From DASUFI01 sp036274635 (GTDB lineage Bacteria; Planctomycetota; B15-G4), in NCBI GenBank assembly GCA_036274635.1, contig DASUFI010000185.1, positions 1 to 59,096 of the forward strand: a DNA stretch of 59,096 nucleotides, read 5' to 3'. Of the stretch, positions 44,572 through 51,379 are shown one piece after another. Numbering within the stretch: position 1 is the first letter of the stretch; each line of letters starts with the position of its first letter. The position numbers and the translations under genes were made by a program. The notes beneath the pieces are model-generated. The model made no database searches. It saw only the letters and a program-made list of their open reading frames with translations, and had not been told where the DNA came from.

Positions 44572-47352
44572 CTACTGCCCCACGATGACCACGCCGTTGG
44601 TCGCGCTCACCTTGCCGCCGTCCACGTACCACGCCTGGCACCACACCTCCGTCCCCGGCGCCGCATCCGGCCACGTGTCGCTCAGCACCATTCCCGCCAG
44701 AAGCAGCTGCCCGAATTCGGCCATCGGCACGAGCGTGCCGCCCTTGTAGGGCGTGAGTGCCGGCGAAGCGCCGAGCACCAGGAAGCCGAAGGCCGAGGCA
44801 GGCAGCCCCATGGCCGTGCAGCTCACTGTCTGCCCCGGCGCCGGCAAACCGTCGCCCACGAGATGTGGCTGCCCGTAGCTGCCGGGCAGGCCGAGGCCCA
44901 CGTCGAGGAACCAGCTCGCCCGCGAGAGCAGAACCTGCGCGGCGCCTTCGTCGTGGCCGCAGGCGACGACGTCCGGGTACGTGTCGCCGTCTGCGTCGGC
45001 GGCGAGCAGCGCGCTGCAGGCCAGCGGGCCGGCGACCGACTGCGTGGTCTCGAAGGTGAAGTCACCGTGGCCGCGGCGCACGAGGATTTCGTTGCGGGCG
45101 GGACGGGCGAGCACGAGGTCCGGGCGATGGTCGCGGTCGAGGTCCGCGGCCAGCAGCGACGTGGCCAGCGTGCCGAGGGAGAACGAGGACGCCTCCGTGA
45201 AGGCCCCGTCCCCGTGGCCGGCCAGCAGGCGCACCTGCTTGCCGGCAGAGCAAAGGAGGGCGAGGTCGGGCGCGCCATCGCCGTCGAAGTCTGCGGCCGC
45301 GACGCGGGTGGGCGAGCCGGATACGGCAAAGCTCGGCTGCGGCAGCAGCGTTCCGGCGGCGTCCAGGAGCACCTGCGCCTGTCCAGCGCTGGCGCACACG
45401 ACGAGGGCGTCGGGCCAACCGTCGCTGTTCACGTCGCTGACGGCCAGGGAGTCCATCGGCGCAGCCGTGTCGACCTCGCTGGCGGCGGGGAAGGTGAAGC
45501 CGACGTTGAGGCTCACGTCCACTCGGCCGAGGGAGCCTCGGGCGGCGAGCACGTCGAGCGCACCGTCGCTGTCGAGGTCCGCGAGGCAGAGCTCCGCGAG
45601 CCCCGCCGCCCCGAGCGTGTGCACGAGCGCGAAGCCGATGTCGCTGGTGGCGGACGCGCCACCCGTCGTTGGACCGAGGTTGCGCGCGACAATGAGCGTG
45701 CCGCCGCCCACGTCCGACTCGAGGACCAGGTCCGCCAGGCCATCTCCATCGAGGTCAGCCGCCCGCACGTGCGCGCCGTCCTGCCCCAGGCCGATGGAGA
45801 CCGCGGCCCCGAAGCTCATGGCTTCGTCGTCCACGGTGCCCAGTGCGTAGGCCGCAGCCGTGAGACCGGACTCCGAGCCCTTGCGCGTGACGACCAGATC
45901 GCCGTCGCCGTCGTTGTCGAGGTCCGCGATCGCGGCGCCCGCGGGCGGCGCGCCCACGGCCGCGCCAGCTGCGCCGGCGAAGAGCCCGTCGCCGCGTCCG
46001 AGCGCGAGGTCGGCGTCGACGATGCTGAAGAGCGGCTCGCCCTCGCCGTCCTCCACGAGCTGCAGCTCCTGGCCCAGCGCCACGTCGAGGTCGCCGTCCG
46101 CGTCGGCGTCGACGGTCGTGTCGCCCTCGGGCGACCCGCCGAGGTCGTACGTGGTGGCGGGCCCGAAGGCGCCGTGTCCGTCGCCCAGCAGCACGTCCAT
46201 GCCGCCCCCCGTCAGATCCGTGTAGTCGTCGTAGTTGGCCACGGCCACGTCGATGTCGCCGTCGCTATCGAGGTCTCCGCACGTCATGCGGTTGCCCAGG
46301 ATCGAGCAGTCGTACGTGCCCGTCATGTCAAAAGTGCCGTTGCCGTTCCCGTGCATCGAGATCACCGCCTCGACTGTGGCCGACTGGAAGGACAGCTCCA
46401 GCGCGCCCACGTCGAGTTGGCCGTCGAGGTCGAAGTCGGCGATGCAGACATCCATTGCGTACAGCGTGTCCGCCATGCTGCTCTTCAGCGCAGTGCCGAA
46501 GGTGCCGTCGCCCAGCCCCGGCGCCACGGAGATCTTGTCCGCGGCCGCCGCGGGCACGATGTCTGTGACGATGTCCAGGAAGCCGTCGCCGTTGAAGTCG
46601 GCCAGGCCGATGCCGCCCGGCGAGTTGCCCACGTCCACGTCCGCCGGCAGCTCGAACTTGCCGGTCGTCTTGCCGAAGGCCACGTGCACGCACTTGCAGT
46701 CGCTGAACAGGTCGCACAACGCGACGTCGGCGCGGCCGTCTCCGTTGAGGTCGCCCAGCGCCGCCCACCACGTGAAGTCGCCCAGCACGGTGTCCTTGGA
46801 TGTGGCGAAGCCGCCGCCGGCCTTGGCCACGTAGGTCCACACGTCGAAGATGCCGACGTCGACGAGATCCTCGAGCCCGTCGCCCGAGACGTCCGCGCGA
46901 CCCATGAGGTTGCCGTAGCTGCCCTTGACCTGGCTCACGGCGAACTCCGCGCCGGGCACTTGCTGCAGCAGATGGATGCCGTCGCCCGCGGCGCTCGCCT
47001 CCGTCGCCATGTCCTGCAGCCCGTCGCCGTTCACGTCCAGCCCGATGACGCTCTGGCTGTAGCTCGACTCGATCGCCAGCCGCACGTTGGGCAGAGGGCG
47101 CGTGAAGGGCATCGCCGCCGCCAGTGCGGATGCGGGCGCCGCGGGATCGGGCGAGCCGGACTGCGGAGCGAGCGCGCCGGAGTCGCGGGCCGTCAGGAGC
47201 TGGACGAGCTGCTGGCGGTGCGCGGTCTTGGCGGCCTTCGCCGCGGCGGCGGCGGGTGGGAGCGGCGGGGCCAGGGGCGCAGTCTGCGCCACTGCAGACA
47301 CGGCGAGCAGGGCCAGCAGCACGACGCGCGCGGCGGGGGCGGTGCACGACAT
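44572..47352 (-). CDS. Large secreted VCBS/FG-GAP protein with C-terminal KGGTLVP domain
   Basis: Predicted 926 residues. The signal peptide (1-22) ends A-V-S-A-V-A-Q; GGGAGA precedes the ATG. About 15 repeats with D-x-N/D-G-D-G-x-x-D loops form two or more propellers (L-D-V-N-G-D-G-L-Q-D, G-D-L-D-S-D-G-D-I-D-V-A-V-A-N-Y). The last ~110 residues (D-V-G-L-G-L-P-G-S-Y-G-Q-P ... Y-K-G-G-T-L-V-P ... Q-A-W-Y-V-D-G-G) are homologous to the C-terminus of the 31615 protein, although the propellers differ. This fits a shared surface or export module. Calcium binding is expected from the Asp-rich loops. Confidence 0.84.
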   Translation of the reverse strand: MSCTAPAARVVLLALLAVSAVAQTAPLAPPLPPAAAAAKAAKTAHRQQLVQLLTARDSGALAPQSGSPDPAAPASALAAAMPFTRPLPNVRLAIESSYSQSVIGLDVNGDGLQDMATEASAAGDGIHLLQQVPGAEFAVSQVKGSYGNLMGRADVSGDGLEDLVDVGIFDVWTYVAKAGGGFATSKDTVLGDFTWWAALGDLNGDGRADVALCDLFSDCKCVHVAFGKTTGKFELPADVDVGNSPGGIGLADFNGDGFLDIVTDIVPAAAADKISVAPGLGDGTFGTALKSSMADTLYAMDVCIADFDLDGQLDVGALELSFQSATVEAVISMHGNGNGTFDMTGTYDCSILGNRMTCGDLDSDGDIDVAVANYDDYTDLTGGGMDVLLGDGHGAFGPATTYDLGGSPEGDTTVDADADGDLDVALGQELQLVEDGEGEPLFSIVDADLALGRGDGLFAGAAGAAVGAPPAGAAIADLDNDGDGDLVVTRKGSESGLTAAAYALGTVDDEAMSFGAAVSIGLGQDGAHVRAADLDGDGLADLVLESDVGGGTLIVARNLGPTTGGASATSDIGFALVHTLGAAGLAELCLADLDSDGALDVLAARGSLGRVDVSLNVGFTFPAASEVDTAAPMDSLAVSDVNSDGWPDALVVCASAGQAQVLLDAAGTLLPQPSFAVSGSPTRVAAADFDGDGAPDLALLCSAGKQVRLLAGHGDGAFTEASSFSLGTLATSLLAADLDRDHRPDLVLARPARNEILVRRGHGDFTFETTQSVAGPLACSALLAADADGDTYPDVVACGHDEGAAQVLLSRASWFLDVGLGLPGSYGQPHLVGDGLPAPGQTVSCTAMGLPASAFGFLVLGASPALTPYKGGTLVPMAEFGQLLLAGMVLSDTWPDAAPGTEVWCQAWYVDGGKVSATNGVVIVGQ

Positions 47353-47634
47353 GGCGGGTCTCCCTGGGCGGGCGTGAGGGTGCCCGGTCCATGGGGAGAC
47401 ATGCGCCGTCGGGGCGCGAGAGCGGCCATGACGGATCGGGCTCTCCTCGGCGTAGCGGCTGGACGCAGCGGTCTGAGTTCGGTCCTCGCGGCTGCTCGCT
47501 TCCGCTCCGCCGGCCCCGTGTCTTGACCGTTCCCGCGGCTCTGTTACCGTTTCGGCATAACGTCGGCCTTCAAGTGCGCCCGGGCAGGGCGTCAGGGCTG
47601 GGCAGGCCGGGCCGGCGGGGAAGGGCGCCGCCGT
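47353..47634. other. Gap upstream of the split sigma gene
   Basis: No gene is seen. A small dyad, GTTACCG...CGG..TAAC at 47543-47561, could be an operator or part of the sigma-gene promoter. A TTGACC at 47523-47528 has no well-placed -10. Nothing else stands out. Confidence 0.3.
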
Positions 47635-47994
47635 TTGGAACCGGACGACCTGAGTCACGAGGTCGAGCGACTGGCCGGTCGTGACGCATTGCCCTCCGAT
47701 GGCCGGCTCGATCCTGCCAATCCGCTGCACGTCGACCGCGCCGCCGCTGCCCTGCTCGCGCGCTTCTTCGGCGAGAACGATCCAGCGGCCTTCGAGGCCC
47801 TGGCGCGTCTGACCTGGCCGCTGCTCTCGGGCGCGGCGCGGGCGCTGACGCGCGAGGCGGGCCTCGCGGTGCCGGCCGCCAGCCTCGTCGCGGATCACAT
47901 GGCGCGGCTGTTCACGGACCTGGCGCCCGACGCCCGCACGCGGGCCGGCGGGGCGCACTTCCTCGCGGCGGCCGGGCGAGCCATGCAGGCCGAC
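47635..47994 (+). pseudogene. ECF-like sigma factor, 5' part (interrupted by transposon)
   Basis: The first 120 codons of a sigma-70-like factor, TTG start. Residues 45-95 (D-P-A-A-F-E-A-L-A-R-L-T-W-P-L-L ... V-A-D-H-M-A-R-L-F-T-D-L) resemble sigma region 2, which binds core polymerase and the -10. The coding frame stops being native at 47994, the end of the 8-bp target copy AGGCCGAC; it runs on into the element as a short unrelated tail and ends at 48054. Joining 47994 to 51380 restores an in-frame 284-residue protein whose second half carries region 4. The gene is therefore split by the IS1595-family insertion and presumed inactive. Confidence 0.82.
47987..47994. repeat. Target site duplication, left copy
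   Basis: AGGCCGAC lies directly outside the left inverted repeat and is repeated exactly at 51372-51379. An 8-bp duplication is the hallmark of IS1595-family transposition. Confidence 0.95.
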
Positions 47995-48015
47995 CGGAAG
48001 TATGCCCCTAGTGAA
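47995..48015 (+). repeat. Left terminal inverted repeat
   Basis: The 21-bp end begins CGGAAGTATGCCCC and matches the right end (51351-51371) at 21 of 21 positions in inverted orientation. Confidence 0.95.
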
Positions 48016-48069
48016 TGGAGCCGCCGGTCGGGTTGCGCGGGGTTGGCCACCTAGGCTTCACTGTTCGGG

Positions 48070-48711
48070 ATGGGGCGACCGGAGCTATCAGGGCGGCGGG
48101 TTGCGATTGGGCTCGTTGCGTTCGGCGGCGTTGTATGGGGGCTGTGGGTACTCGCCGGCGCGCTGCGTCAAGCCGAAGCAGACGTGAGCGCAGCAGCCGC
48201 GCTAGAAGCGCGAGAGCTATGGTTCCGAGTCATTGTGTTTGCCGCCTTGGCAATTGCCGGCGGAGCCCTGTGGCCGTCGCTTGAGTACACGGGGCGCAAA
48301 CTGCTTGGACTGCCCATCGAGGGCGACGAAGCAGAGCGCGCGGCTCGGTGGATGCTGCAAGTGCGGCTTACGATCCCCATCTTCGGGGCGACAACGCTCG
48401 CGCATATCGTCGAACGCTGGGAAAGCATCTTTGACGAAGACCTGACCACCGAGAAACCTGGGTGCAACCTCGCTCTCTGGAACCTCATCCTATTCGGGCC
48501 GCCGACCGCCCACGGGCCGACGACAACCAACAGGCTTACCGGCCTGCTACTGGACAGGATGACCAAGCGCGGTCTAGTGAGGGTCAGTAGCCACTCACAG
48601 CCGCGTGAGCCGCGCTTCGTTGCCGAGGCACTGATGGCAGACGCATGCGACTTCCTGCGCGCAATGAAAGGGTTCCGGCCCCTGTCTAAGCCTTCCGGCC
48701 AGAATCCTTAG
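48070..48711 (+). CDS. Passenger membrane protein of unknown function
   Basis: Predicted 213 residues. Two membrane helices (about 11-30 and 51-69) are followed by a soluble C-terminal domain of about 130 residues containing R-W-M-L-Q-V-R-L-T-I-P-I-F-G, L-L-D-R-M-T-K-R-G-L-V-R-V and A-D-A-C-D-F-L-R-A-M-K. The segment L-T-G-L-L-L-D-R-M-T-K-R-G-L-V could be a winged helix. No family is recognised. It lies 54 bp inside the left repeat, so its transcription may run inward from the terminus. As the first passenger it may be selected cargo rather than part of transposition. Confidence 0.6.
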   Translation: MGRPELSGRRVAIGLVAFGGVVWGLWVLAGALRQAEADVSAAAALEARELWFRVIVFAALAIAGGALWPSLEYTGRKLLGLPIEGDEAERAARWMLQVRLTIPIFGATTLAHIVERWESIFDEDLTTEKPGCNLALWNLILFGPPTAHGPTTTNRLTGLLLDRMTKRGLVRVSSHSQPREPRFVAEALMADACDFLRAMKGFRPLSKPSGQNP

Positions 48712-48826
48712 GCCGGGAAGGGGAGCCACCCCTGCCCAGCATCTTGTCGATGAGGGCGAGCGGATTCCCTTTGATCTTGACGCGCACGGGCTTCCGCCCA
48801 GCTTTCTTTCGGCCACGCTTTGCCAT
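48686..48826 (-). CDS. Small basic protein (46 residues)
   Basis: A short reading frame encodes M-A-K-R-G-R-K-K-A-G-R-K-P-V-R-V-K-I-K-G followed by N-P-L-A-L-I-D-K-M-L-G-R-G-G, ending in a Lys/Arg tail. The composition is strongly basic with a central amphipathic helix; it could be a nucleic-acid-binding accessory or be non-coding. It lies upstream of nothing on its strand and overlaps the 3' end of the membrane-protein gene in antisense by 26 bp. Supported only by composition and a plausible ATG. Confidence 0.35.
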   Translation of the reverse strand: MAKRGRKKAGRKPVRVKIKGNPLALIDKMLGRGGSPSRPKDSGRKA

Positions 48827-48859
48827 GCCGCCTGACCTTACCAGCCGTGCCGCAGGGCG

Positions 48860-49816
48860 TCACGCGGCCTCGGATGGTGAATCGCTGTAGCGCAGCCGCT
48901 TGCCCTCGGACGCCTTGACGGCGCACGCCACGCGGTCCGCGTCCGTCAGCTTCCGGGTGTTGTACAGGTAAGCCGCCTCAGCCACGTAGCGGTGCAGGTG
49001 TTCGCGGCTGATCGCGTGGTGCGTGCCGTAGACCTTGCGCTTGAGCAGCGAGAAGAAGCCCTCAATCGTGTTGGTCGTCACGTCGCCGCGCGCGTACTCG
49101 TACAGGTGGTGATCGACGGTCTCGTGACCGCCCTTGAACATCCGCCCTGCATAGCGATACATGCGCGCCTCATCGGTCATGAGCCGGCTCTCGGGCGTGA
49201 CGTTCTCGAAGAGGAAGCGTTGCAGGTTGCTCGACGTGACCTCGGTGACGGCACGAACGCGCACGCCCCCGCCGCGCTGAACAACCGCCAGCACCGGCGC
49301 GCGCGTGTTGCCGGGGTGCTTGGATGTCTGCTGATTGTTGCGGCGGCGCGGCTTGCCGCCCACGTACGCTTCGTCGGCCTCCACCGTGCCGGAGAGCTTC
49401 GGCGCCTCGGCGCCATCGTCCATGGCGAAGCGGATGCGGTTCATCATGAAGAGGGCAGCCCGGTAGCCGATGCCCGTCTCGCGCTGAATCTGGAGCGCGC
49501 TGACGCCTTTCTTGCTCGCGCACGCGCGCCAGTAGGCGTGCGCCCAGATCCGCATCGGCAGGCGGCTCTCCTCGAACACGGTGCCCGTCCGCACGCTGTA
49601 CTGGCAGGGCTTGCCGGCCTTGGCGCAGTCCGGGCAGCGCCAGCGGAAGTGCGCCTCGCGCCTGCCATCCTTCCCGACGATCTTGTGGACGGCCATCGAT
49701 CCGCACCGGGGGCAGGCCGGAGCGTCGGGCCAGCGGCGGCTCTCAAAGAACTCCACGGCCTTGGCTTCGTCGGTGGTCGCGTCGCGCAGCACGGCGAGGG
49801 CTTCTTTCGTGTTCAT
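48860..49816 (-). CDS. IS1595-family transposase (DDN type)
   Basis: Predicted 318 residues. The N-terminal zinc ribbon has Cys35, Cys38, Cys61 and Cys64 (C-P-R-C ... C-P-D-C) and would bind the ends. The catalytic ISXO2-like domain shows Asp148 (T-V-E-A-D-E-A-Y-V-G-G), Asp215 (L-M-T-D-E-A) and Asn249 (T-N-T-I-E-G-F-F-S-L-L-K-R); Asn as the third residue is typical of IS1595. The start at 49816 gives MNTKEALAVL; an in-frame ATG at 49852 lies in the promoter. The promoter (49824-49852) places the start about 7 nt from the -10, so the mRNA is probably leaderless. The reading frame is intact, so the element may still be mobile. Confidence 0.95.
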   Translation of the reverse strand: MNTKEALAVLRDATTDEAKAVEFFESRRWPDAPACPRCGSMAVHKIVGKDGRREAHFRWRCPDCAKAGKPCQYSVRTGTVFEESRLPMRIWAHAYWRACASKKGVSALQIQRETGIGYRAALFMMNRIRFAMDDGAEAPKLSGTVEADEAYVGGKPRRRNNQQTSKHPGNTRAPVLAVVQRGGGVRVRAVTEVTSSNLQRFLFENVTPESRLMTDEARMYRYAGRMFKGGHETVDHHLYEYARGDVTTNTIEGFFSLLKRKVYGTHHAISREHLHRYVAEAAYLYNTRKLTDADRVACAVKASEGKRLRYSDSPSEAA

Positions 49817-49823
49817 GCGGCCC

Positions 49824-49852
49824 ACAATATTTCCGTATACTGGAAATGTCAA
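49824..49852 (-). promoter_or_regulatory. Transposase promoter with operator in the spacer
   Basis: Read on the minus strand: -35 TTGACA (49852-49847), then a 17-nt palindrome TTTCCAGTATACGGAAA (49846-49830, arms TTTCC/GGAAA), then -10 TATTGT (49829-49824). The operator fills the spacer exactly. A regulator bound there would exclude polymerase. The divergent ribbon-helix-helix gene at 49893 is the obvious candidate regulator. A second dyad, TACCG/CGGTA, lies at 49867-49881. Confidence 0.75.
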
Positions 49853-49892
49853 GGGCTTTTATCGACTACCGAAATGCGGTACCGTCCGGCCC

Positions 49893-50081
49893 ATGAAGAA
49901 GCCGAAGCGAGGGCGCCCGAGACTTCCCAAGGGGCAGGCGAGAACCGCCGTGCTCCCCGTGCGACTCCGGCCGGACGAACTGGAGGCCATGGAGCGCGCT
50001 GCTGGGCGGCAGGAGGCCGCCATAGGCGTCTGGGCCCGCGATACCCTGCGGAGGGCTGCTGGGCTCACCAACGACGCCTGA
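49893..50081 (+). CDS. Ribbon-helix-helix DNA-binding protein
   Basis: Predicted 62 residues. After a basic arm (M-K-K-P-K-R-G-R-P-R-L-P-K-G) comes T-A-V-L-P-V-R-L-R-P-D-E-L-E-A-M-E-R-A-A, the beta-strand plus helix of CopG/Arc repressors, and then a second helix (V-W-A-R-D-T-L-R-R-A-A). Divergent from the transposase across a palindrome, it probably represses the transposase and itself (inference). A TATACT at 49836-49841 could be its own -10. Confidence 0.78.
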   Translation: MKKPKRGRPRLPKGQARTAVLPVRLRPDELEAMERAAGRQEAAIGVWARDTLRRAAGLTNDA

Positions 50082-50232
50082 GGCGCCCGGGAGGGCTCCG
50101 CCATCTACGCCCGCCACTCCCGGGAGCCAGAGGCTTGTTTCCGTGGTGGCGGTCTGGGCAAAATTTGGACGCACTTGCGCCTGATGAGGGCGTTCAACTG
50201 TTCGGTTCCCACTGATTGGTTGAGAAGTGCTC

Positions 50233-50262
50233 GCGACCCGCCGGATGCACCCGGCGGGTCGC
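50233..50262. terminator. Strong hairpin between convergent passenger genes
   Basis: GCGACCCGCCGG (50233-50244) pairs perfectly with CCGGCGGGTCGC (50251-50262). It lies between the ribbon-helix-helix gene (plus) and the winged-helix-like gene (minus, ending 50276). There is a T-rich stretch on the plus side. A second dyad, CCCGGGAG/CTCCCGGG at 50086-50124, follows the plus-strand stop. Confidence 0.7.
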
Positions 50263-50275
50263 ACTCTTTCCTGGC

Positions 50276-50803
50276 CTATTCGAGAAGCTGGGCCATAAGC
50301 TCCTCCGCGCGCTTCTTGCCGGGATTGGTAAGGCTGTACTTCGTGCCGCGCTTGGCTCCGGCCTTCGTAATCAGCGTCCCCTCGTGCGTGCCCAGCACTC
50401 GATCCATGCGGTCGAGCGGGCAGCCAGATTTTCGGAGGCTTCGCGCCAGCGTGACCGCAAACACGAACGGCTCGCTTGTCAGGCGCAGGTGGCCGTAGAT
50501 CATGAGGAGGATCTGATCGGGCACGTCCTTCGGCTTTACGAGCATCGACACGATGCCTTCGCGATCCCGATGGAACACCCGCGCGAGCAGGTCGTCATCG
50601 GCGCTGCGCGGGCCGGACTCGCCATTGCTGGCGCTGGCGCCGCCTTGGGTCGCGCTGCCGATGGAGTCGTTTACGCTGGCGCCGCGACCGCCGCTCGCCC
50701 GCAACGCTTCCAGCCAAAGCTGGTAGTCCGCGCGGACCTCTTCCTTGTCGCCTTCGCCGTGGAACTCGGCTCCGCCGAGCTTCACGTTCAAAACATAGGT
50801 CAT
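50276..50803 (-). CDS. Passenger protein with winged-helix-like C-terminus
   Basis: Predicted 175 residues. The N-terminal ~35 residues (M-T-Y-V-L-N-V-K-L-G-G-A-E-F-H-G-E-G-D ... D-Y-Q-L-W-L-E-A-L) resemble small 'acidic strand plus helix' domains; then there is a low-complexity Ser/Gly/Ala spacer. The C-terminal ~100 residues (D-Q-I-L-L-M-I-Y-G-H-L-R-L-T ... S-L-R-K-S-G, L-D-R-M-D-R-V-L, G-T-K-Y-S-L-T-N-P-G-K-K-R-A) have the helix-turn-helix plus wing pattern of a DNA-binding fold. The family is not identified. The ATG at 50803 is preferred to one at 50818. An identical 13-bp repeat lies on each side of the gene (50199-50211 and 50805-50817). Confidence 0.6.
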   Translation of the reverse strand: MTYVLNVKLGGAEFHGEGDKEEVRADYQLWLEALRASGGRGASVNDSIGSATQGGASASNGESGPRSADDDLLARVFHRDREGIVSMLVKPKDVPDQILLMIYGHLRLTSEPFVFAVTLARSLRKSGCPLDRMDRVLGTHEGTLITKAGAKRGTKYSLTNPGKKRAEELMAQLLE

Positions 50804-50819
50804 GTGTTCGGTTCCCAAC

Positions 50820-50914
50820 GCCCCACTGCACGGGGCAGGCCCCTAATTACCAGCTTGCCGCAAGCGACTTCAAGTATCCGTCATTGACGGCATGCGGCCT
50901 TTTTTAAGGCGCGA
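50820..50914 (-). promoter_or_regulatory. Dyad-rich leader/promoter region of the winged-helix-like gene
   Basis: Minus strand: TTGAAG (50873-50868) could be a -35 with GGTAAT (50851-50846) as a weak -10; the 13-bp palindrome GCTTGCCGCAAGC (50853-50865) lies in the spacer, as in the transposase promoter. Nearby are GCCCC/GGGGC (50820-50836) and, on the plus strand, a stem (50857-50898, with an inner CCGTC/GACGG) followed by six Ts (50900-50905) that resembles a terminator. Confidence 0.4.
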
Positions 50915-51143
50915 GGAATACCGCCGGCGAGGCTCCGTTGGATACCGGCGAACGCTGCGGGGAAGGCAATTTGCAGATTTCGTAACCAGTTGTCACCTCA
51001 CACGTTAGATCCGTTTCTTGCGGATCGTCGCAGCTTGCCATCTTCGCCGGTATCCGATAGAGGGCCGCCGGCGCTACTCTTCGCGCACAACTTCCCGGTC
51101 TTCAATGGCCGGCGGGGCCGTCTCTGACGGCCCCACTTTTTTT
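50915..51143 (+). ncRNA. Candidate structured RNA within the transposon
   Basis: No protein is credible here, yet the stretch is rich in nested complementary pairs: GGATACCGGCGAA (50940-50952) with TTCGCCGGTATCC (51043-51055, 13 of 13); GCTGCG (50954-50959) with CGCAGC (51029-51034); GATCCG (51008-51013) with CGGATC (51021-51026). The pairs nest properly. The stretch then ends in an intrinsic terminator (51114-51143). This could be a trans-acting RNA or a leader that controls the NYN gene by attenuation. The strand is inferred from the terminator T-run. No known RNA family is recognised. Confidence 0.45.
51114..51143 (+). terminator. Intrinsic terminator before the NYN gene
   Basis: GGGGCCGTC (51114-51122) pairs with GACGGCCCC (51126-51134) around a 3-nt loop and is followed by AC and seven Ts (51137-51143). 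It lies 7 bp upstream of the NYN start codon, a position compatible with an attenuator as well as with ending a separate RNA. Confidence 0.8.
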
Positions 51144-51150
51144 GGGGCGC

Positions 51151-51315
51151 ATGGGAACAGCGAGCGCGAGGCAGCCGCGGCCACAGACCATCGTGTACGT
51201 CGATGGGCTGAACCTCTACTACGGTGCCCTCAAGGGGACGCCGCACAAGTGGCTGGACTTGGTGAGGTTTGCTGGCCGGCTGCGCATCAACGACGACATC
51301 GTCCGCGTGCGCTAG
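51151..51315 (+). pseudogene. Truncated NYN-domain (LabA/DUF88-like) gene
   Basis: Predicted 54 residues. The segment T-I-V-Y-V-D-G-L-N-L-Y-Y-G-A-L-K-G-T-P-H-K-W-L-D-L is the first strand and helix of an NYN-type nuclease domain, including the first conserved acidic residue in V-D-G-x-N-L. A TAG follows after D-I-V-R-V-R, where family members continue for about 150-200 residues. Only 35 bp lie between the stop and the right inverted repeat. The 3' portion was probably lost when the element's right end formed. It is unlikely to be a working nuclease. Confidence 0.65.
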
Positions 51316-51350
51316 GCCGCGCGCAGCTTGAACGCCGACTCGCCGGTCTG

Positions 51351-51371
51351 TTCACTAGGGGCATACTTCCG
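51351..51371 (-). repeat. Right terminal inverted repeat
   Basis: Perfect inverted copy of the left end (21 of 21). Confidence 0.95.
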
Positions 51372-51379
51372 AGGCCGAC
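51372..51379. repeat. Target site duplication, right copy
   Basis: AGGCCGAC, identical to 47987-47994, directly outside the right inverted repeat. Confidence 0.95.

Larger units (their letters stand above)
47995..51371. mobile_element. IS1595-family composite element with passenger genes
   Basis: A 3377-bp element bounded by perfect 21-bp inverted repeats (47995-48015 and 51351-51371, beginning CGGAAGTATG) and flanked by the 8-bp duplication AGGCCGAC. It is inserted into the ECF-like sigma gene. It encodes an IS1595 transposase plus passengers: a two-helix membrane protein, a small basic protein, a ribbon-helix-helix regulator, a winged-helix-like protein, a structured non-coding stretch and a truncated NYN gene. 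IS1595 elements are normally about 0.9-1.2 kb, so this is a transposon-sized, gene-carrying form. Perfect repeats and duplication suggest a recent insertion. The interior is visibly lower in GC than the flanks. Confidence 0.92.

Noticed and set aside
47995..48054. C-terminal tail of the truncated sigma fragment read into the element
   Set aside because: Encoded by the inverted repeat and adjacent transposon DNA; it is an accident of insertion, not a domain.
50937..51010. GTTGGAT and GTTAGAT strings that resemble integron attC core sites
   Set aside because: The complementary RYYYAAC partner is absent in the required position and orientation, and no integron integrase is in the window.
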